This document shows, in pieces, positions 24,372-33,965 of a stretch of 59,136 nt of DNA (position 1 is the stretch's first letter; every line of letters begins with the position of its first letter). The notes under the pieces are model-generated. The model did no database searches. It was not told the origin of the DNA and worked only from the letters and a program-made list of their open reading frames with translations. The stretch spans positions 1 to 59,136 of the forward strand of contig JAHLFN010000019.1 in the NCBI GenBank assembly GCA_018883725.1, read 5' to 3'. The stretch is from Candidatus Fusobacterium pullicola. Its GTDB lineage: Bacteria > Fusobacteriota > Fusobacteriia > Fusobacteriales > Fusobacteriaceae. The position numbers and the translations under genes are program-made.

Positions 24372-25616
24372 ATGAAAAAGGGGATTTTCTTGTTTTTCCT
24401 ATTGGGATTGATGAGTTATGGGAAAGAGATAAGTTTAGATAATATGCTTAATGACTTAGATGAAAAATCGTATGAAAAACAAATTTATGAGGTACAAAAA
24501 AAGATAAATAGTGATAAGGAGAGATACTATAAGTTAGATGATTTTAATGGAGTAGATACAAGTGTAACATCAAATTATAGTAATAGAGAGGATGCCTTTG
24601 AAACAATGGGAAGAGTACAGTATGGACCACTATATTTTGAAGGAACAAGAAACTATAATTCAGAGGATGAGGCTGTATATGGTATTGAAAAGAGCTTAAA
24701 GGATTTAATTTACTCAGGAAGTAAAAATCAATTAAAACAGTTACAATACACTAAAGAGATAGATAGGATAGATTATGAAAAAAATCTAGAAACTCAGAAA
24801 ATAAATCTACTAAATCTTTATAAAGAGTATAAAAATAGTGAGTTGGAGATAGAGATAAAGAAAAGTGGAATAGAAAAATTAAGGATTGAAGAGAAAAAAA
24901 TGAAAAAATCTCACGAGTTAGGTGCAGTTGCTAGAATAGAGTTAGAAAGTATACAATATAGTATAAAAAATATGCAACTAGAGATAGAGGTATTAAAAAG
25001 AAATCTATCAAAATTAAAAGAGAAATTTAAATATGATTTTGGTATAGATATAGGAGATGACACTTTAAAGACTATAACTCCTCCAGCTAAGGATTTCACT
25101 CTATATGTAGATAGATATGGTAAAAAAGATATTGAACTTTTGGAGTATCAAAAGATGAAAACTCAAGAGAGTATAAAGTATCTGAACTATGACAACAAGA
25201 TGCCAGAGGTAACTTTAGGAGTGGAGCATAGTACAAAATACGATGAAAATAGAGTAGTGCTTAAATTTTCTAAAAAATTATTTGATTTAAATATAGATTT
25301 AGAAAATGAAAAGGATAATCTAATTCAACAGGAGATAAATTTAAAGCAGAAGATAAATGAAAAAGAGGGAGAGAAACTTCAGATTTTAAATAACTATGAT
25401 AACTACGTAAAAGAGTATGAGTTAAATAAAAATAGTGCAGAATTAGAGCTTTCAAAATATAATATAAAAAAATTAGAGTACTCTTTAGGTAAGAGTGATT
25501 ATGTAGAGGTAATGGAGTATTTTAACTCTTATATCAATTATGAGGTAGCTAAGGAGAAAGCTAAGAACAATTTAAATGGATATATTTATGAGATAATGAT
25601 AAGGGGAGAAAAATGA
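24372..25616 (+). CDS. TolC-family outer-membrane efflux protein
   Basis: The protein has 414 residues from ATG 24372 (AAGGGAG upstream; TTG 24354 rejected). It has a signal peptide (MKKGIFLFFLLGLMSYG). Two long coiled-coil stretches (about 90-215 and 290-410), rich in Lys/Glu and Leu, form the pattern of TolC helical hairpins, with a conserved-like HELGAVARIELESIQYSIK segment. It should form the outer-membrane duct for the MacAB-type pump encoded next. The stop overlaps the adaptor gene by four bases (ATGA). Sequence similarity to TolC is low, so the context carries weight. Confidence 0.75.
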   Translation: MKKGIFLFFLLGLMSYGKEISLDNMLNDLDEKSYEKQIYEVQKKINSDKERYYKLDDFNGVDTSVTSNYSNREDAFETMGRVQYGPLYFEGTRNYNSEDEAVYGIEKSLKDLIYSGSKNQLKQLQYTKEIDRIDYEKNLETQKINLLNLYKEYKNSELEIEIKKSGIEKLRIEEKKMKKSHELGAVARIELESIQYSIKNMQLEIEVLKRNLSKLKEKFKYDFGIDIGDDTLKTITPPAKDFTLYVDRYGKKDIELLEYQKMKTQESIKYLNYDNKMPEVTLGVEHSTKYDENRVVLKFSKKLFDLNIDLENEKDNLIQQEINLKQKINEKEGEKLQILNNYDNYVKEYELNKNSAELELSKYNIKKLEYSLGKSDYVEVMEYFNSYINYEVAKEKAKNNLNGYIYEIMIRGEK

Positions 25617-26728
25617 AGAAGATAAATTTTAAAACAGTAGGGATTGTACTTGTTATATTGGTGTTACTAGGATTAGAATTTATAAGATATAGCAATAGTA
25701 AAAAAGCTAAGGAAAACTTGACAACATATAGTGCTATGAGAGTAAATAGTGGTGATGTAAAAGGGTATATAGAGGTAAATGGAAAGGTAGAGGTAAACGA
25801 TACTAAAAAAGTTTTCGTAGATAAAAAATTAAAGGTTGATGAGGTGTTTGTACAGGAGGGGGATTACATTGAAAAGGGACAGCTCCTTATGACATTTGAT
25901 GAGACTGAAAGAAATAATATAATAAGAAATTTAGAGAGGGAGAAACTCTCTTTAGCAAAGTTAAAGAGAGATTATACTGTAGAAAAGGAATTATATAAAA
26001 TAGGAGGAAGCTCTGCTAACAGTGTAAAAGAGCTAGAAGAGGAGATAAGAAGAGTAGAGATAAATATAGAGGAGTATGAAGAGGATTTAGCTAAGACAGC
26101 ACAGAAAATAGTGAGTCCAGTAAGTGGAACTATTACATCTTTAACAGCTCAGGAGAACTATCTAGTAGATACAGATTCACCACTTATGGAGATAGCAGAT
26201 TTATCTGATATAAAGATTGTTCTAGAGGTACCAGAGTATGATGTAAAAAATGTGTATATTGGACAAAAAATACTTTTAAAGCCTGAAGCTTTTGAAAAGA
26301 AAAAGAGTTTTCCAGGAAAGGTAACAAAGATATCTAAGATATCAGAAGTATCTGACACAACATCAGAGAATGTATTGGAAACTGAGGTAAAACCAGATGA
26401 GGTAATCCCATATATTGTTCCAGGATTTAAAGTAACAGCTACGATATATTTAGATGAAAAGGATAATGAGATAATCATACCTAAGACAGCTCTTTTAGAA
26501 AAAGATGGAAAGTACTTTGTAGTGGTAGCAGATAGTGAAGGAGTTGTAAAAAGACAGGAAGTGGAGATAGAGAACTTAGAAGGGGATAACATAATAATTA
26601 AGAAGGGATTAGCAGGAAATGAGATTGTACTTATAACTCCAAATGAGAACTTGAAAGATGGAGATAGAGTAATACTACAAATGAGAATTAGAGGTAATCA
26701 AAATGCTAAGAGTGGAAAAGTTAAATAA
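25613..26728 (+). CDS. MacA-like periplasmic adaptor (HlyD/RND-type)
   Basis: The protein has 371 residues. An N-terminal membrane anchor (VGIVLVILVLLGLEFI) is followed by the split lipoyl domain (GYIEVNGKVEVNDTKKV ... VDEVFVQEGDYIEKGQLLM and IVSPVSGTITSL), a coiled coil in between (about 105-155) and beta-barrel segments (KILLKPEAF, VPGFKVTATIYLDE). Such adaptors link an inner-membrane ABC exporter to TolC. The gene overlaps its neighbours on both sides, showing a tight operon. Confidence 0.88.
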   Translation: MKKINFKTVGIVLVILVLLGLEFIRYSNSKKAKENLTTYSAMRVNSGDVKGYIEVNGKVEVNDTKKVFVDKKLKVDEVFVQEGDYIEKGQLLMTFDETERNNIIRNLEREKLSLAKLKRDYTVEKELYKIGGSSANSVKELEEEIRRVEINIEEYEEDLAKTAQKIVSPVSGTITSLTAQENYLVDTDSPLMEIADLSDIKIVLEVPEYDVKNVYIGQKILLKPEAFEKKKSFPGKVTKISKISEVSDTTSENVLETEVKPDEVIPYIVPGFKVTATIYLDEKDNEIIIPKTALLEKDGKYFVVVADSEGVVKRQEVEIENLEGDNIIIKKGLAGNEIVLITPNENLKDGDRVILQMRIRGNQNAKSGKVK

Positions 26729-27380
26729 ATATTACATAAATGGTGATATGAAGTTACATGCTTTAAAGGATATAAGCTTTGAAATAAAAAAAGGTGAGTA
26801 TGTAGCTATAATGGGAAGTAGTGGAAGTGGAAAGTCTACTATGATGAATATCTTAGGGTGTCTAGATAGAGAGTTTCAAGGTGAGTATATATTAGATGGA
26901 ATAGAGATATCTAAGATAGAGGAGAAGGATATATCAAAGATAAGAAATCTAAAGATAGGATTTGTTTTCCAATCCTTTAACCTTTTACCTAAGCTATCAG
27001 CTTTACAAAATGTGGAGTTACCACTTGTATATGCAGGTGTTCCTAAGAGTGAAAGGGAGAAAAGAGCTATAGAGATGCTGGAGAAAGTAGGACTTGGAGC
27101 AAGGATACATCACAGACCCAATGAATTATCTGGAGGACAGAAACAGAGAGTGGCAATAGCCAGAGCTTTAGTAAATAATCCAGCTATAATTTTAGCTGAT
27201 GAGCCGACAGGAAACTTAGATAGTGTTTCAGAAAAGGAGATAATGGAACTTTTTACAGAGTTAAATTCACAAGGAAAAACTATAATAATAGTTAGTCACG
27301 AGCCAGAAGTAGCTCAGTATGTCAGAAGGATACTACTCTTCAAAGATGGAGAGATAATAAGAGATGGTGATAGCAGATGA
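26703..27380 (+). CDS. MacB/LolD-type ABC exporter ATPase
   Basis: The protein has 225 residues. Walker A GSSGSGKST, Q-loop VFQSFNLLP, signature LSGGQKQRVAIARAL and Walker B IILADEPTGNLD are all intact. The LLPKLSALQNVELPL block is typical of the MacB/LolD/FtsE group. It overlaps the adaptor gene by 26 bases and the permease gene by four. In proteobacteria MacB is one fused chain; here ATPase and permease are separate genes. Confidence 0.92.
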   Translation: MLRVEKLNKYYINGDMKLHALKDISFEIKKGEYVAIMGSSGSGKSTMMNILGCLDREFQGEYILDGIEISKIEEKDISKIRNLKIGFVFQSFNLLPKLSALQNVELPLVYAGVPKSEREKRAIEMLEKVGLGARIHHRPNELSGGQKQRVAIARALVNNPAIILADEPTGNLDSVSEKEIMELFTELNSQGKTIIIVSHEPEVAQYVRRILLFKDGEIIRDGDSR

Positions 27381-28606
27381 ATTTTGTAGAGAGTTTAAAA
27401 AGTGCTATTCAAAGTATAAAGGGTAATAAGATGAGAGCCTTTTTGACAATGTTAGGAATAATAATAGGTATCTCATCAGTAATAACTATGTCTTCTATTG
27501 GAAAGGGTGGACAAGAGAGTATAACTGGAGACTTAAAAGAGGGAGGATATGGAAAATTTAATATCACAATAGATAAAACTGATGAGAATTTTAGATGGAA
27601 GTACCTTTTAAATGAAGATATAGTAAAGAAGTTACAAGAGAGTAATAAGTTTAAAGCTGTCAGTCCAAAGATAAGTAGCAACTTTGGGATAAAGATTGAT
27701 GGAGATAGTAGAAGACAGATGGTAATATTCAATGCCACTACTCCAGATTATGAAGAGATAGATAAGGTAAAGATGTTATATGGAAGAAATCTACTTCCCT
27801 TTGAGTATGAAAATAGTGAAAAGGTAATAACAATAGATAATATAACAGCAAAAGACCTATATGGTAATTCCAAGGCAGCCTTGGGGCAAAAATTAGAAAT
27901 TTTTAAAGGAAGATTTGGAAATCCTCAAACATATAAGATAGTTGGTGTGTATCAAAATCCTTTAGAGCAGATGATAAAGGTTATGGGTGGAAGGAGAGTA
28001 CCAAGATTTGGAAGAATGCCTTTACCTACATACGAAAAATTATATGATAGCTCTCAGACAGGGTATACAACTATAATTTTAGAATCTAAAACACCTGAGG
28101 ATATGGCTCTTAGTATGACAGAGGCTAGAGCACTTCTAGAGACAATTACAAATGAAGCGGAACTGTATGATATAAATGTTGAAAATAATGGAGCTGCCTC
28201 TTTTGATAGTATCTTAAGTACACTTAATATATTTGTTACTTTCGTGGCTGGAATATCTCTTTTTGTAGGAGGAATTGGAGTGATGAATATTATGTTGGTA
28301 AGTGTTGTAGAGAGAACTAAGGAGATAGGAATAAGAAAAGCTATTGGAGCAACAGATTTTGATATTTTATCTCAATTTTTAATGGAATCTATTATCTTAA
28401 CAGGTATAGGAGGGGTATTAGGTATAGGATTTGGTGTAGTATTGGCAATAGTTATAGGATATTTTATAAATATAGAACCTTTATTTTCACTATTTACTAT
28501 ACTGGTTTCTCTGATTGTTTCTATGGGAATAGGAATAATATTTGGAGTAACTCCAGCAAAAAAAGCGGCTAAATTAAATCCAGTAGATGCTCTTAGAGCT
28601 GAATAG
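27377..28606 (+). CDS. MacB-type ABC exporter permease
   Basis: The protein has 409 residues. An N-terminal membrane helix (MRAFLTMLGIIIGISSVITM) is followed by a large periplasmic MacB_PCD domain (about 45-275), then three helices of the FtsX domain with GGIGVMNIMLVSVVERTKEIGIRKAIGA and VSMGIGIIFGVTPAKKAAKLNPVDALR. It is a mechanotransmission-type exporter that drives substrate from periplasm to TolC. The substrate (macrolide, peptide, lipoprotein or other) cannot be told from sequence. Confidence 0.92.
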   Translation: MNFVESLKSAIQSIKGNKMRAFLTMLGIIIGISSVITMSSIGKGGQESITGDLKEGGYGKFNITIDKTDENFRWKYLLNEDIVKKLQESNKFKAVSPKISSNFGIKIDGDSRRQMVIFNATTPDYEEIDKVKMLYGRNLLPFEYENSEKVITIDNITAKDLYGNSKAALGQKLEIFKGRFGNPQTYKIVGVYQNPLEQMIKVMGGRRVPRFGRMPLPTYEKLYDSSQTGYTTIILESKTPEDMALSMTEARALLETITNEAELYDINVENNGAASFDSILSTLNIFVTFVAGISLFVGGIGVMNIMLVSVVERTKEIGIRKAIGATDFDILSQFLMESIILTGIGGVLGIGFGVVLAIVIGYFINIEPLFSLFTILVSLIVSMGIGIIFGVTPAKKAAKLNPVDALRAE

Positions 28607-28659
28607 AAAAAAATAGTAATAATATAAAAAATATGGTAACAAGAATTTAAAAAATTTGA

Positions 28660-28665
28660 TATAAT
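28660..28665 (+). promoter_or_regulatory. -10 element before the transpeptidase gene
   Basis: TATAAT within TTTGATATAATGAAG, 30 bases before the GTG start. No clear -35 is seen at the right distance. Confidence 0.45.
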
Positions 28666-28695
28666 GAAGTAAATGAAAAATTATGGAGGAGAAAA

Positions 28696-30804
28696 GTGAA
28701 ATACCTAAAGATAATTACTCTACTTTCAACATTAGTGGGAATAGGGGTTTCAGTTTACTATAAATTGTATCTACTTACAGTTTTTTTTATCTTGTTACTT
28801 TTTTATTTTTTGCATATTTTTATGAAAAAGAAGGAGTATCAACGGGCAAGTAACTTTAATAAAAGGGTAATACTTGCTTCAAATATAATACTCTTTGCTA
28901 TTATGTTAATAGTACTTAGATTAACTCAGGTACAGCTTTTTAAATATGAGGAGTATGATAAAAAAGCTATAGACCAGATAAAGAAAAATGATAAAAGTTA
29001 TGGAAATAGGGGGGAGATTTTTGATAGTAATGGAAAGAGTCTTGCCTTTAATAAAAATATATATATGTTAGGAGTAAATCCAAGTGCTATATATGATGAT
29101 GAGCAAACAATCATAGGGATAGAAAAGATTTTAGATGAACCTTATATAAGAAAAAATAAAGATAAACTTCTAAAGGAGATAAAAGAGGGGTATGAAAATA
29201 ATAGAAAGTATAAGGTTGTAGCTAGAAATTTGAGTGAAAAACAGAAAGAAAGAATACAAGAGATAGTAAAAAAATATAAAATTACACAAAATGTTATACA
29301 GTTTGATAGAAGTATTGAGAGAACTTACTATAAACCAGAGGTTTATAAAAATCTAGTTGGATTTATAGGATATACTGCCACTTCAAGTGCCCAGAAAGTA
29401 GGGGTCTTTGGGATAGAAAGACAGTATGAAAGATACTTGAAGGAGAAGGTATTAGAGAGACAAAATCTGTATACTAAAAATAGAGGATTAAAGCTTCCTT
29501 TTTCCAAAGAGAGTGTAAAGATTAGTTTGAATGGAAAAAATATTTATACTACGATAGATAGTGATGTTCAGTTTATTTTAAATGATGAATTGAGAAAGAA
29601 ATTTATCTCCTCAGGCTCAGAAGAGGCTTATGGAATTGTAATGGACCCAAATACAGGAAAAATATTGGGAACTTCATATCATACAACTTCAAAAAATAAG
29701 GCTCTTAGAAATCCAATTTTTCAAAACCAATTTGAGCCGGGGTCTATTTTTAAACCGATAATAGTAGCTTCTGCTTTAGATGCTAGGCTTATAAATAGAT
29801 ATACAAAATTTGATATTGGTGAAGGTAAGATAAAGAAATATAACCATACGATAAAGGAAGCTAGTAGAAGTACAAAGGGAATACTTACAACAGAAGAGGT
29901 ATTAAAAAAGTCAAGTAACGTAGGAATGGTTATGATAAGTGATAGATTTACTAATCAAGAGTTTGAAGAGTATCTGAAAAAATTTGGATTTTATGATAAG
30001 ACAGGAGTAGATTTTTCTGGAGAGATAAAACCATATACAACACCATATAAGAGATGGGATGGATTAAAAAAGAATACGATGTCCTTTGGACAAGGTATAG
30101 CAGTTACTCCAGTTCAGATGATAACAGCTTTTTCATCATTAGTAAATGGTGGAATATTATACAGGCCATACTTAGTAGAAAAGATAACTGATGAAAATGG
30201 AAGTGTGGTAAGAAGAAATCTTACTACTCCAGTAAGAAGAGTTATATCTGAGGGACTTTCCAGAGATATGAGAGATATGCTAGAGAAAGTAGTAAGTGAA
30301 GGAACAGCTAAAAGAGGAGAGGTACATGGATATAAGGTTGGAGGAAAGACTGGAACAGCACAGTTAAGTACAAAGGGAGGATATTTAAAAGAGAACTATC
30401 TATCATCTTTTATTGGATTTTTCCCAGTTGATAAACCTAGGTATGTAGTTCTAGTAATGTTTTTAAAACCAAAAGGAGAAACTGTGTATGAGAAGTATGG
30501 AGGAGCTACAGCAGCACCAGTATTTGGTGAAATTGTTAAGAGGATAACAAAAACAAAAAATATACTTTCAGAAAATGTATCTAGTCTTTCTCAAGTAAAA
30601 AAATTCCAAGGAGAAGAGAAGAAAGAGTTAACAGATATACTGATGCCAGACTTGAAGGGACTTAATCCAAAAGATGTAATACATATCTTTAAGAATACAG
30701 ATATAGAGGTAAAGATAAAGGGAACAGGTATGGTAAAGGAGCAGTATCCTAAACCAGGAACTTCACTACAGGATATAAAAGAGATTAGAATAGTCTTAAA
30801 TTAG
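28696..30804 (+). CDS. Class B penicillin-binding protein (FtsI/SpoVD-like transpeptidase) with PASTA domain
   Basis: The protein has 702 residues from GTG 28696 with GGAGGAG upstream. N-terminal membrane helices (1-70) are followed by a PBP dimer domain (YGNRGEIFDSNGKSLA, about 105) and a transpeptidase domain with SxxK in PGSIFKPI (about 350), SxN in KKSSNVGM (about 404) and KTG in GGKTGTAQL (about 551). The C-terminal PASTA-like unit (about 645-702) starts MPDLKGLNPKDVIHIF. It cross-links septal peptidoglycan. Two N-terminal hydrophobic segments rather than one are a little unusual. Confidence 0.9.
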   Translation: MKYLKIITLLSTLVGIGVSVYYKLYLLTVFFILLLFYFLHIFMKKKEYQRASNFNKRVILASNIILFAIMLIVLRLTQVQLFKYEEYDKKAIDQIKKNDKSYGNRGEIFDSNGKSLAFNKNIYMLGVNPSAIYDDEQTIIGIEKILDEPYIRKNKDKLLKEIKEGYENNRKYKVVARNLSEKQKERIQEIVKKYKITQNVIQFDRSIERTYYKPEVYKNLVGFIGYTATSSAQKVGVFGIERQYERYLKEKVLERQNLYTKNRGLKLPFSKESVKISLNGKNIYTTIDSDVQFILNDELRKKFISSGSEEAYGIVMDPNTGKILGTSYHTTSKNKALRNPIFQNQFEPGSIFKPIIVASALDARLINRYTKFDIGEGKIKKYNHTIKEASRSTKGILTTEEVLKKSSNVGMVMISDRFTNQEFEEYLKKFGFYDKTGVDFSGEIKPYTTPYKRWDGLKKNTMSFGQGIAVTPVQMITAFSSLVNGGILYRPYLVEKITDENGSVVRRNLTTPVRRVISEGLSRDMRDMLEKVVSEGTAKRGEVHGYKVGGKTGTAQLSTKGGYLKENYLSSFIGFFPVDKPRYVVLVMFLKPKGETVYEKYGGATAAPVFGEIVKRITKTKNILSENVSSLSQVKKFQGEEKKELTDILMPDLKGLNPKDVIHIFKNTDIEVKIKGTGMVKEQYPKPGTSLQDIKEIRIVLN

Positions 30805-30815
30805 GGAGAAAAAAT

Positions 30816-33125
30816 ATGAGGTATTATAAGATTTATGTGGATAATACAAGAGAGCTATACACCTATGAGGATAGAGAGAATAAGTATGAGATAGGGGATA
30901 GGGTAATTGTATCCTTTAGAGGAAAGCAAAGAACAGGACTTATAATAGCTCAAGATACAGATGAAGAGAGAGCTTACAAAGTACTACCTATTCAAAAAAT
31001 AGTTGAAAATTCAATAAAGCTTAGTGAAAGCTATATTAAGCTACTAGTTTGGATAAAAAATTACTATATGAGTAGTTATGAGCAGGTAATTACAGCAGCT
31101 ATTCCAAGTGGCTTGAGTATCAAATATGAGAGTTTTTATTTTCCTAGAGATATTGAAGAGTTCCTAAAAACAGATATAATTGATGGGGAGTTAAGAGAGT
31201 ATTTTAAAAAAAGAGTAACAGTAACAAAGGGAGCTCTGACTAAAAATTTTGGACTTGATCTGATAAATGCTTTAATAAAAATGGAGTTATTACTTAGAGA
31301 GGGAAAGGCAAATATCACTTTAAACTACTCTAAAAAAGAGGAATTAGAAGAGAAGGAAAAAAGTGTTTATGAGTATTTTAAGAAAAGGGAGAGAGTAAAA
31401 GAGGAGAGTTTAGAGAAACTCTTTTCTAAAAAGGTGTTGGAAAAACTTCTAAAATCTGGAGATTTAAGACTTGAAAAATTGATTAAATCTGAAGAGGAAA
31501 AAGTAGTTGAAGATATAGATGAAGAGATAGAGAGTAGAGATAAGCAATTAAATGAGGAGCAGGAAAAAGCTAAAATGGATATCCTCACAGGAAAAGAGAG
31601 TTTTTTTCTTTTGAAGGGTATAACTGGTTCTGGAAAGACAGAGGTATATATAAGTATCATAAAATCAGCCTTTAATGAGGGAAAGGGGAGTATATTTTTA
31701 GTTCCAGAGATATCTCTTACCCCTCAGATGATAGACAGATTTAAAGGGGAGTTTAAAGAGAATATAGCCATTTTACATAGTAAGCTAACTCAGAGTGAGA
31801 GAGCAAAAGAGTGGTATGATATATATAGCGGAAGAAAAAAAGTTGTATTGGGTGTTCGTTCTGCCATATTTGCTCCAGTTCAAAATTTAGGATATATATT
31901 TTTAGACGAAGAGCATGAGACAACTTATAAACAGGATAATAATCCTAGATATAATGCCAAACAAGTAGCTATTAAGCGGGTGGAATTAGAGGGAGCAAAG
32001 CTTGTCTTAGGTTCTGCCACTCCCTCTATTGAAAGCTTTTACTTTGCCCAAAAAGGAATTTTTAAGTTAATTGAACTAAAAAATAGATATAATAATGCAT
32101 TCTTACCAGAAGTAGAGATAGTGGATATGAAGGGAGAGGAGAGCCTATATTTTAGTAAAAGACTCTTAGATGAGATAAGAAAGACTCTTTTAAAAGGTGA
32201 GCAGGTACTTTTACTGCTCAATAGAAAAGGGTACTCAACCTATATTCAATGTAAAGATTGTGGGCATGTAGAGGAGTGTTCACACTGTTCTATAAAATAT
32301 AGTTATTATGCTAGCCAAGGAGTTCTAAAGTGTAACTACTGTGGAAGAGTTAAGAGGTATACTGGACAGTGTAGCAATTGTGGAAGTAAAAATCTAATCC
32401 ATAGCGGTAAGGGAGTAGAGAGAGTAGAAGAGGAGATAAAAAAATATTTTGATGTGAGAGTTATTAGAGTAGATTCTGAAATGTCTAAAGATAGAGAGTT
32501 TTTTGAGAAGATGTACTATGATTTTTTAGATAAAAAATATGATATAATGGTAGGAACACAGTTAATCTCAAAGGGATTACATTTTCCAGATGTAACACTT
32601 GTAGGGGTAGTAAATGCTGATACAATTCTGAATTTTCCAGATTTTAGAGCTGGAGAGAAAACTTATCAACTTGTTACACAGGTAGCTGGAAGAGCTGGAA
32701 GAGGAGATAAGAGAGGAAGAGTAATAGTTCAGACCTACCAAAGTGAGCACCCAGTATTTAAAAGAGTGAAAACTAATGATTATGAGGGCTTTTATAAAGA
32801 GGAGATATATAACAGGGAGCTTTTAGAGTATCCACCTTTTTCTAAAACTATAAATATTGGAATATCATCTAAGTATGAGAAGTATTTAGAGGAGTTTGTA
32901 AAGGATTTTTTTAGGGATATAAGATATGAAAATGTAGAGATGTATGGACCTATGAGAAGTATGGTTTACAAGGTGAAGGATAGGTTTAGATATAACATTT
33001 TTATCAAAGGAAATATCAAAGAGATAAATATTTTTAAAAAGAAATTAAAATTAAAGCTTACAAATTATGAAAAAAATGATAAAATTAGAATAGTGGTAGA
33101 TGTAGACCCTATCAATTTAATTTAG
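30816..33125 (+). CDS. priA: Primosomal replication-restart helicase
   Basis: The protein has 769 residues. The N-terminal DNA-binding domain (YKIYVDNTRELYTYEDRE, about 1-110) is followed by helicase lobe 1 with Walker A GITGSGKTEVY (about 268), the DEEH box (FLDEEHE, about 366) and a zinc-binding module of eight Cys (CKDCGHVEECSHC ... CNYCGR ... CSNCGS, about 480-530). Lobe 2 has GTQLISKGLHFPDVTLVG and QVAGRAGR. It reloads the replicative helicase at stalled forks. It lies 11 bp after the transpeptidase gene and is followed by def. Confidence 0.96.
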   Translation: MRYYKIYVDNTRELYTYEDRENKYEIGDRVIVSFRGKQRTGLIIAQDTDEERAYKVLPIQKIVENSIKLSESYIKLLVWIKNYYMSSYEQVITAAIPSGLSIKYESFYFPRDIEEFLKTDIIDGELREYFKKRVTVTKGALTKNFGLDLINALIKMELLLREGKANITLNYSKKEELEEKEKSVYEYFKKRERVKEESLEKLFSKKVLEKLLKSGDLRLEKLIKSEEEKVVEDIDEEIESRDKQLNEEQEKAKMDILTGKESFFLLKGITGSGKTEVYISIIKSAFNEGKGSIFLVPEISLTPQMIDRFKGEFKENIAILHSKLTQSERAKEWYDIYSGRKKVVLGVRSAIFAPVQNLGYIFLDEEHETTYKQDNNPRYNAKQVAIKRVELEGAKLVLGSATPSIESFYFAQKGIFKLIELKNRYNNAFLPEVEIVDMKGEESLYFSKRLLDEIRKTLLKGEQVLLLLNRKGYSTYIQCKDCGHVEECSHCSIKYSYYASQGVLKCNYCGRVKRYTGQCSNCGSKNLIHSGKGVERVEEEIKKYFDVRVIRVDSEMSKDREFFEKMYYDFLDKKYDIMVGTQLISKGLHFPDVTLVGVVNADTILNFPDFRAGEKTYQLVTQVAGRAGRGDKRGRVIVQTYQSEHPVFKRVKTNDYEGFYKEEIYNRELLEYPPFSKTINIGISSKYEKYLEEFVKDFFRDIRYENVEMYGPMRSMVYKVKDRFRYNIFIKGNIKEINIFKKKLKLKLTNYEKNDKIRIVVDVDPINLI

Positions 33126-33153
33126 AAATAAAAATTTATATAGAGGTGAATAG

Positions 33154-33663
33154 ATGATTTACGAAATAAAGAAGTATGGAGAGACTGTACTTAGAGAGAT
33201 AGCTCAAGAAGTAGATAAGATAGATGATGAGATTCTTGAGATATTAGACAATATGGTAGAGACTATGCACTCGGCAAAGGGAGTGGGACTTGCTGCTCCA
33301 CAAGTTGGAATAAGCAAGAGAATATTTGTTTGTGACCAAGGAGATGGAGTTGTAAGAAAAGTTATAAATCCAGTAATCACTCCACTTACAGAAAAGCTTA
33401 TGGATTATGAGGAAGGGTGTCTAAGTGTTCCTGGAATCTATAAAAAAGTGCAAAGACCTGAAAAAATTAAGATAGAGTACTTAAATGAAAAGGGAGAGAG
33501 TGTAACTGAAGAGGTAGAAGGATTCTTAGCTATAATAATGCAACATGAGTATGATCATTTAAATGCTGTATTGTTTGTTGATAAGGTATCTCCAATGGCA
33601 AAGAGAATGATTAGTAAAAAGTTACAGCTGTTAAAAAAAGAGACATTAAAAGAGAAAAAGTAA
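33154..33663 (+). CDS. def: Peptide deformylase
   Basis: The protein has 169 residues. All three motifs are present: GVGLAAPQVG (about 46), EGCLSVPG with the metal-binding Cys (about 90), and QHEYDH with the two metal-binding His (about 131). It removes the formyl group from nascent N-terminal Met, using Fe2+ or a similar metal. GAGGTG precedes the ATG. The fmt gene that adds formyl groups lies 9 kb away in this window (42915). Confidence 0.96.
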   Translation: MIYEIKKYGETVLREIAQEVDKIDDEILEILDNMVETMHSAKGVGLAAPQVGISKRIFVCDQGDGVVRKVINPVITPLTEKLMDYEEGCLSVPGIYKKVQRPEKIKIEYLNEKGESVTEEVEGFLAIIMQHEYDHLNAVLFVDKVSPMAKRMISKKLQLLKKETLKEKK

Positions 33664-33673
33664 GGTGTAGTGT

Positions 33674-33955
33674 GTGAAAGAAAATAGGGTTGGTAAAATT
33701 TTATTATTTGGTGTAATCCTTTTGAATATTTACTTTTTTGTACCTTATATGTATAGAAGTTATGTAAAGATAAATAAATTAAAAAAAGAACAGATAGATA
33801 TAAAAAATAAAATTGAACTAGCAAAAAATAGGATAGAGGATTATAATAGACGTATTGAAAAGTTAGAAGATGATTTTCAAAGAGAGAGAATTGCTAGAGA
33901 TAAACTTCAAATGGTAAAAGAAAAAGAAGAGATATATAGATTTATAAATAAATAA
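33674..33955 (+). CDS. DivIC/FtsB-like septum protein
   Basis: The protein has 93 residues from a GTG start. A short cytoplasmic tail and one membrane helix (ILLFGVILLNIYFFVPYMY) precede a coiled coil (about 35-85, IDIKNKIELAKNRIEDYNRR) and the closing KEEIYRFINK. Size and plan match FtsB/DivIC, the bitopic divisome proteins that pair with FtsL. It lies between def and glpX, 10 bp from each. The family is called on architecture since such proteins vary greatly in sequence. Confidence 0.75.
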   Translation: MKENRVGKILLFGVILLNIYFFVPYMYRSYVKINKLKKEQIDIKNKIELAKNRIEDYNRRIEKLEDDFQRERIARDKLQMVKEKEEIYRFINK

Positions 33956-33965
33956 GGGAGGAAAA

